In this document: in pieces, positions 30,640-34,171 of the stretch | Layout of the letters: each line of letters starts with the position of its first letter | Numbering within the stretch: the stretch's first letter is position 1 | From: an uncultured Planctomycetales bacterium | GTDB taxonomy: Bacteria > Planctomycetota > Planctomycetia > Pirellulales > S012-138 | Assembly: GCA_937982665.1 (NCBI GenBank) | Contig: CALJLD010000179.1 | Coordinates: forward strand, 1-34,171 | Reading direction: 5' to 3' | DNA length: 34,171 nucleotides | Made by a program: the position numbers and the translations under genes | Notes under the pieces: model-generated | What the model was told of the DNA's origin: nothing | What the model saw: only the letters and a program-made list of their open reading frames with translations | Database searches by the model: none

Positions 30640-32376
30640 ATGCTCAAGTTTCACCGCAGTTTGCTGTTTGTGTTGTTGGCCGGAACCATCGTTGGCATCG
30701 CCGCGTTTGGTTCAGCGCTCTCCGCCCAGGAAGCGCCGGTTGAGGAGTTTGCAGCCGGTTCTTCCTCATCAGACATAACGGCTTCGCTCCCGGCTGCGGA
30801 AACCCACATCAACTCGAGTGCGGCCCTCGACCCGGTCGATGCGGCATCGCGGGTCGACTCGTTTTTATCGCGCGAGGCCCATTTGCAGGGTGAGCCTGCT
30901 GTCCTGACAGACGATGCGACGTTTCTGCGTCGCGTTCATTTGGACCTGGTGGGTGAAGCCCCCACTCCTGACGAAGTGATGGATTTCGTCCTGGACACCG
31001 ACGAGGCAAAACGGGAAGACGTCGTTGCTCAACTCCTCGGCAGCGCAAAATTTGGCCAAAACTGGGCGCGCTATTGGCGCGATGTGATTCTTTATCGCCA
31101 GAGTGACCCTCGTGGAAATATCGCCGAACAATCATTGATCCGCTATTTGGAAGATCAATTCAACGAGGGCGCCAGCTGGAGGCAAGTCGCCAAAGATTTC
31201 ATCACCGCAACGGGCAACGTCCGCGAGAACGGCGAGACGGCTTTCTACATGGCTCACTTCGGCAATGGTGAGGAGGTGGCCGCGGAGTTCTCTCGCGTTT
31301 TCCTGGGCATCCAAATTCAATGCGCTCAATGCCATGACCATCCAACCGACCGTTGGAAGCGTGAGCAGTTCCATGAGTTGGCCGCGTTCCTGCCCCGCGT
31401 GCAAGTTCGCGCCGTGCAGAACGACAGCGGTCCCCGCACATTCCAGGTGCAATCGCGCGAGAACCTTGGCCGACGCGGGCGGAACCAACAAGCAAATCGT
31501 CGACCGGCTCGCGGTCCTGAACACTACATGTCCGACCTGGAGGATCCTTCCTCGCGCGGAACATTGATGCGGCCGCGATTCTTCGTCAACAGCAAGGTCA
31601 TTCCCGAAGGCCAGTCTGACGAACGTCGCCGCAACGCGCTGGCGGCCATGATGACCTCAAAAGAGAATCCATGGTTTGCCAAGGCGTTCGTTAATCGCGT
31701 TTGGGCAGAGATGCTGGGCGAAGGGTTCTACGAACCGATTGATGATCTTGGGCCTGACCGTCAATGTTCGGCTCCGGAAACGATGGACTTCCTTTGCGAA
31801 CAGTTCATCGCCGCGGACTACAACGTGAAGTGGCTCTACGAAACGATTGCCAACACGGACGCCTATCAACGGGTTAGCCGCGCCAGGCGCGATTACACGG
31901 AAGACGCGTTCGCCGCCAACTGCCCTCAACGGCTTCGCGGCGATCAACTGTACGACATCTTGACGGAAGTCTTAGGCGGCAGCAACGTTGGTGCTGCGCG
32001 AGGCCGCGGAAACCAGCGAGGGCGGCAGAATCAGCGAACGGCTTTCAACACAACCTTTGGTTACGATCCCAGTGTGCCCCGCGACGAAGTCACCGGAAGC
32101 ATTCCGCAGGCACTTTACATGATGAATTCACAGCCGATCACGGCGGGAACGCAAGCGGCCCGTCCCGGATCAGCACTCGCCCAAATCTTGCGTGAGTTTC
32201 CCAAGAACGATGAAGCCGTCACGGAACTCTACCTTCGCTGTCTGGCGCGAGTTCCCAGCAAGGACGAGTTGCAGACCTGCCGGGACTACCTGGCGGGTAT
32301 CGATAGCCGAGCCGAAGGGATTGAAGATATCTTTTGGGTGCTGATCAATACGGCCGAGTTCTTGCACCGCAACTAG
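30640..32376 (+). CDS. DUF1549/DUF1553 (PSCyt2/PSD1) protein
   Basis: This 578-residue exported protein starts at the ATG 30640, which has GAAGGA 7 bases upstream; a GTG at 30634 would add two residues. The signal peptide covers about 1-28 (ends ALSA-Q). The DUF1549 domain (about 68-260) includes FLRRVHLDLVGEAPT, KFGQNWARYWRDV and the C-x2-C-H motif C228-A-Q-C231-H232, where cysteines might bind heme or a metal. The DUF1553 domain (about 310-575) has NPWFAKAFVNRVWAEMLG and the closing LYLRCLARVPS. Arg/Gly/Asn/Gln-rich loops lie at about 270-290 and 448-465. There is no N-terminal PSCyt1 cytochrome domain. It is followed 94 bases downstream by a DUF1501 gene, a very common planctomycete pair. 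The biochemical function is not established. Confidence 0.92.
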   Translation: MLKFHRSLLFVLLAGTIVGIAAFGSALSAQEAPVEEFAAGSSSSDITASLPAAETHINSSAALDPVDAASRVDSFLSREAHLQGEPAVLTDDATFLRRVHLDLVGEAPTPDEVMDFVLDTDEAKREDVVAQLLGSAKFGQNWARYWRDVILYRQSDPRGNIAEQSLIRYLEDQFNEGASWRQVAKDFITATGNVRENGETAFYMAHFGNGEEVAAEFSRVFLGIQIQCAQCHDHPTDRWKREQFHELAAFLPRVQVRAVQNDSGPRTFQVQSRENLGRRGRNQQANRRPARGPEHYMSDLEDPSSRGTLMRPRFFVNSKVIPEGQSDERRRNALAAMMTSKENPWFAKAFVNRVWAEMLGEGFYEPIDDLGPDRQCSAPETMDFLCEQFIAADYNVKWLYETIANTDAYQRVSRARRDYTEDAFAANCPQRLRGDQLYDILTEVLGGSNVGAARGRGNQRGRQNQRTAFNTTFGYDPSVPRDEVTGSIPQALYMMNSQPITAGTQAARPGSALAQILREFPKNDEAVTELYLRCLARVPSKDELQTCRDYLAGIDSRAEGIEDIFWVLINTAEFLHRN

Positions 32377-32470
32377 GAAGTGAATTCGTCAACCACAAGC
32401 CGGGCTGATGTACAAGCCACGGCCTTGCACGAAAACAACACCGCAGCAAAGTATCGTCACGGAGCAAACA

Positions 32471-33760
32471 ATGGACCTTCATCGCCACACACATGTCCGC
32501 GTACGCAACGGAGCGGTTGTCGGCCGCCGCGATTTCCTCCGCGGAGTGACAGCCGCATCGCTGGCTGCGGGCACACTGGGTTGGCATGATTTGCTTTCCG
32601 CCAAAGCGGCTGACTTGAAAGCACGCGGCATGGCTTGCATCTTGCTTTGGATGCAAGGCGGGCCCAGCCAGTTTGAAACTTTCAGTCCCAAGCCTGGCCA
32701 TGAAAATGGCGGCGAGACCAAAGCCATCTCCACTTCTGTGCCCGGCATCGAAGTCTCGGAGAACTTGCCGCATCTGGCCAAGGTGATGGACGAGATCGCC
32801 ATCATTCGCTCCATGAATAGCCGCGAAGGCAGCCATCCTCGGGCGACCTCGCTGCTGCACACCGGCTATCTCCCGACAGCCAGCATCAAGTATCCCACGT
32901 TGGGGTCCTTGGTCACACAACAAATCAGCAACGACGCCTGCGAACTGCCTTCGTTTGTGCTGGTGGGCAATCCGGGCCGCAACCGCACCGGCGGCGGATT
33001 CCTGGGTGTCGATTTCGATCCGTTCGCGGTTACGCGCAGCGGTCAAGCGCCGGCCAACTCGCAGCCAGGCGTGGGCGAAGATCGATTTCGCCGCCGTCTC
33101 GATCTCTTGGACAAATTGCAAACCTCCGGAGGCGATGCGCAAGCCCACGTGCAGGATCACGTCGCCTTGTATCGCAAGGCCTCCAAGATGATCCTCAGTC
33201 CACAGATGAAGGCTTTCGACATTTCCGAAGAGACGGACGCCGCGCGCGAGGCCTACGGCAAAGGGAACTTTGCCAGTGGTTGTTTGCTGGCTCGGCGATT
33301 GATCGAGTCTGGCGTGACGTTTGTTGAGGTTGTCGCCAACGGATGGGACACACACCAGGACAACTTCAACCGCGTGAAGAACTTGACCGGGCAGGTTGAT
33401 CAGCCTTTCGCACAACTGATACGCGACTTGAAAGATCGCGGTCTGCTGGATTCAACGCTCATCGTCTGGATGGGCGAGTTCGGTCGTACGCCGCGGATCA
33501 ACGCACGCACGGGTCGCGATCACTTTCCGCGTGCGTTCAATGTGGCCCTCGCCGGAGGGGGCGTGCAAGGCGGGCAGGTGATTGGCAAGACCAATCCGGC
33601 AGGTGACGCCGTCACGGACCGGCCCGTTGGCGTGACGGATCTTTTCCAATCCATCTGCAAGAGCTTGAAGATTGATGCCGCCGCGGAGAACTTCAGTTCT
33701 GTCGGTCGGCCGATTAAAGTTGTGGACGGTGGCGAAGCGGTTGATGAACTCTTCGCCTGA
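32471..33760 (+). CDS. DUF1501 protein with Tat signal
   Basis: This 429-residue protein starts at the ATG at 32471, which has GGAG 6 bases upstream; the in-frame ATG at 32408 adds 21 residues before the signal and is less likely. A twin-arginine signal R19-R20-D-F-L-R is followed by a hydrophobic stretch ending near AKA, so export of the folded protein is expected. DUF1501 belongs to the alkaline phosphatase/sulfatase-like superfamily by fold. Typical marks are LLWMQGGPSQFETF, the HPRATSLLHTGYLPT region, FVEVVANGWDTHQDN, and MGEFGRTPRIN...GRDHFP near the end. It pairs with the DUF1549/DUF1553 gene upstream, and a terminator follows. The role of this pair is not proven. Confidence 0.94.
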   Translation: MDLHRHTHVRVRNGAVVGRRDFLRGVTAASLAAGTLGWHDLLSAKAADLKARGMACILLWMQGGPSQFETFSPKPGHENGGETKAISTSVPGIEVSENLPHLAKVMDEIAIIRSMNSREGSHPRATSLLHTGYLPTASIKYPTLGSLVTQQISNDACELPSFVLVGNPGRNRTGGGFLGVDFDPFAVTRSGQAPANSQPGVGEDRFRRRLDLLDKLQTSGGDAQAHVQDHVALYRKASKMILSPQMKAFDISEETDAAREAYGKGNFASGCLLARRLIESGVTFVEVVANGWDTHQDNFNRVKNLTGQVDQPFAQLIRDLKDRGLLDSTLIVWMGEFGRTPRINARTGRDHFPRAFNVALAGGGVQGGQVIGKTNPAGDAVTDRPVGVTDLFQSICKSLKIDAAAENFSSVGRPIKVVDGGEAVDELFA

Positions 33761-33811
33761 TGTGACAATCTCTGCTTGATCCACCTGTACCCGCCGGGAA
33801 TCATCGATGCC

Positions 33812-33845
33812 CCCACCATCGACCCTCGGTGGGTACTTTCTTTTT
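33812..33845 (+). terminator. Hairpin terminator after the DUF1501 gene
   Basis: CCCACC (33812-33817) pairs with GGTGGG (33828-33833) over a 10-base loop, followed by TACTTTCTTTTT. The position 52 bases after the DUF1501 stop fits an intrinsic terminator for the pair. A second hairpin, GCTGCCCA / TGGGCGGC with a CACA loop (33846-33865), follows directly; it has one G-T pair and no T-run. Confidence 0.65.
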
Positions 33846-33940
33846 GCTGCCCACACATGGGCGGCGGCGCATGCTGGAATGTCGTTTGGAAGCAAGCAGC
33901 AAGTGCCAAGCGCACATGTAGCGTGGTGAGTGGCGTTCGC

Positions 33941-34171
33941 TCAAACGCCAACCCGGCAGTGATCCAAAACTTCCGTCGCGGACATCACGTAGCTGGTGTA
34001 GAACGGTCCGAACTCCGCGTAGCGTGCGCTCGCCTCGTCAAACCGCATCGTGTAGACGATCTCTTTGAGGAATTCCGGATTCCGCGCCCAAAGTGTGACG
34101 CCCCATTCCCAATCTTCCAGACCCACGCCAACGGTGATCAGTTGCGTCACGCGGCCGCCGAAGGTCATGCC
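33941..34171 (-). CDS. hemQ: Chlorite-dismutase-family protein (HemQ-like), 5' partial
   Basis: The last 76 codons of a gene that begins beyond the right edge. The visible end has VGLEDWEWGVTLWAR, EIVYTMRFDEASARYAEFG and PFYTSYVM, which is the C-terminal signature of the chlorite dismutase family in its HemQ branch (coproheme decarboxylase). HemQ makes heme b from coproheme in the coproporphyrin-dependent pathway. The E-x-x-Y-x-MR-F-DEAS run forms part of the heme pocket wall. The active-site tyrosine region and the proximal histidine are outside the window, so activity cannot be judged. It is convergent with the DUF1501 gene. The family call is strong; the HemQ role is inferred from the motif style. 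Confidence 0.88.
   Translation of the reverse strand, partial: GMTFGGRVTQLITVGVGLEDWEWGVTLWARNPEFLKEIVYTMRFDEASARYAEFGPFYTSYVMSATEVLDHCRVGV

Noticed and set aside
30382..30654. A 90-codon minus-strand frame in the long intergenic region
   Set aside because: It overlaps the well-placed start of the DUF1549 gene and shows no signal, helix pattern or family motif.
1..34171. Mobile element, prophage, CRISPR array, rRNA or tRNA
   Set aside because: No transposase, integrase, regularly spaced repeats or RNA gene signature was seen in any gap on either strand.

Overview
The window looks like chromosomal DNA from a planctomycete, probably of the Pirellula/Rhodopirellula type. This is inferred from gene content rather than from a marker gene. 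The signs are a DUF1549/DUF1553 gene followed by a Tat-type DUF1501 gene, two adjacent secreted sulfatases, a fused LplT-Aas lysophospholipid transporter/acyltransferase/ligase, a fused SecDF, two proteins with an N-terminal FGIR-type membrane anchor, and weak or absent Shine-Dalgarno sites at many starts. Coding density is high. I found no rRNA, tRNA, CRISPR array, transposase or integrase, so this reads as core-like chromosome rather than an island.

Layout from left to right. (1) 1-4008, plus strand: the 3' part of a protein built from tandem STN/secretin-N-like modules, then a membrane-anchored protein with MORN-type repeats and a helical C-terminal half. (2) 4090-9498, minus strand: trkA-trkH for potassium uptake, and a large exported protein with a permuted papain/NlpC-type peptidase core. 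(3) 9884-13735, plus strand: the 1283-residue LplT-Aas fusion, preceded by a 385-bp divergent region with two competing hairpins. (4) 13768-18702, minus strand: a zinc-ribbon/one-TM/propeller protein and two sulfatases, spaced closely enough to be one transcription unit. (5) 18926-21196, plus strand: a beta-ketoacyl-ACP synthase, a dedicated acyl carrier protein and a small secreted protein. A small two-TM protein lies convergent to them. (6) 21972-26115, plus strand: yajC and secDF, accessory subunits of the Sec translocon, closed by a hairpin terminator. (7) 26241-27758, plus strand: a stand-alone MmgE/PrpD-family protein. (8) 27841-30115, minus strand: a five-TM protein of unknown function and a BioF2/FemAB-type acetyltransferase. 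(9) 30640-33760, plus strand: the DUF1549/DUF1553 and DUF1501 pair, followed by a terminator. (10) 33941-34171, minus strand: the C-terminal end of a chlorite-dismutase-family (HemQ-like) protein cut by the window edge.

A common theme is the cell envelope: protein export (YajC, SecDF), lysophospholipid recycling (LplT-Aas), acyl chain assembly on a special ACP, potassium uptake, and several exported or anchored proteins of unknown role. No complete new system, such as a defence island or a mobile element, can be claimed. The best candidates for new biology are the multi-module STN-like protein with its MORN neighbour, the expanded extracytoplasmic domains in SecDF and LplT-Aas, the orphan KAS-ACP pair, and the competing hairpins upstream of the LplT-Aas gene.
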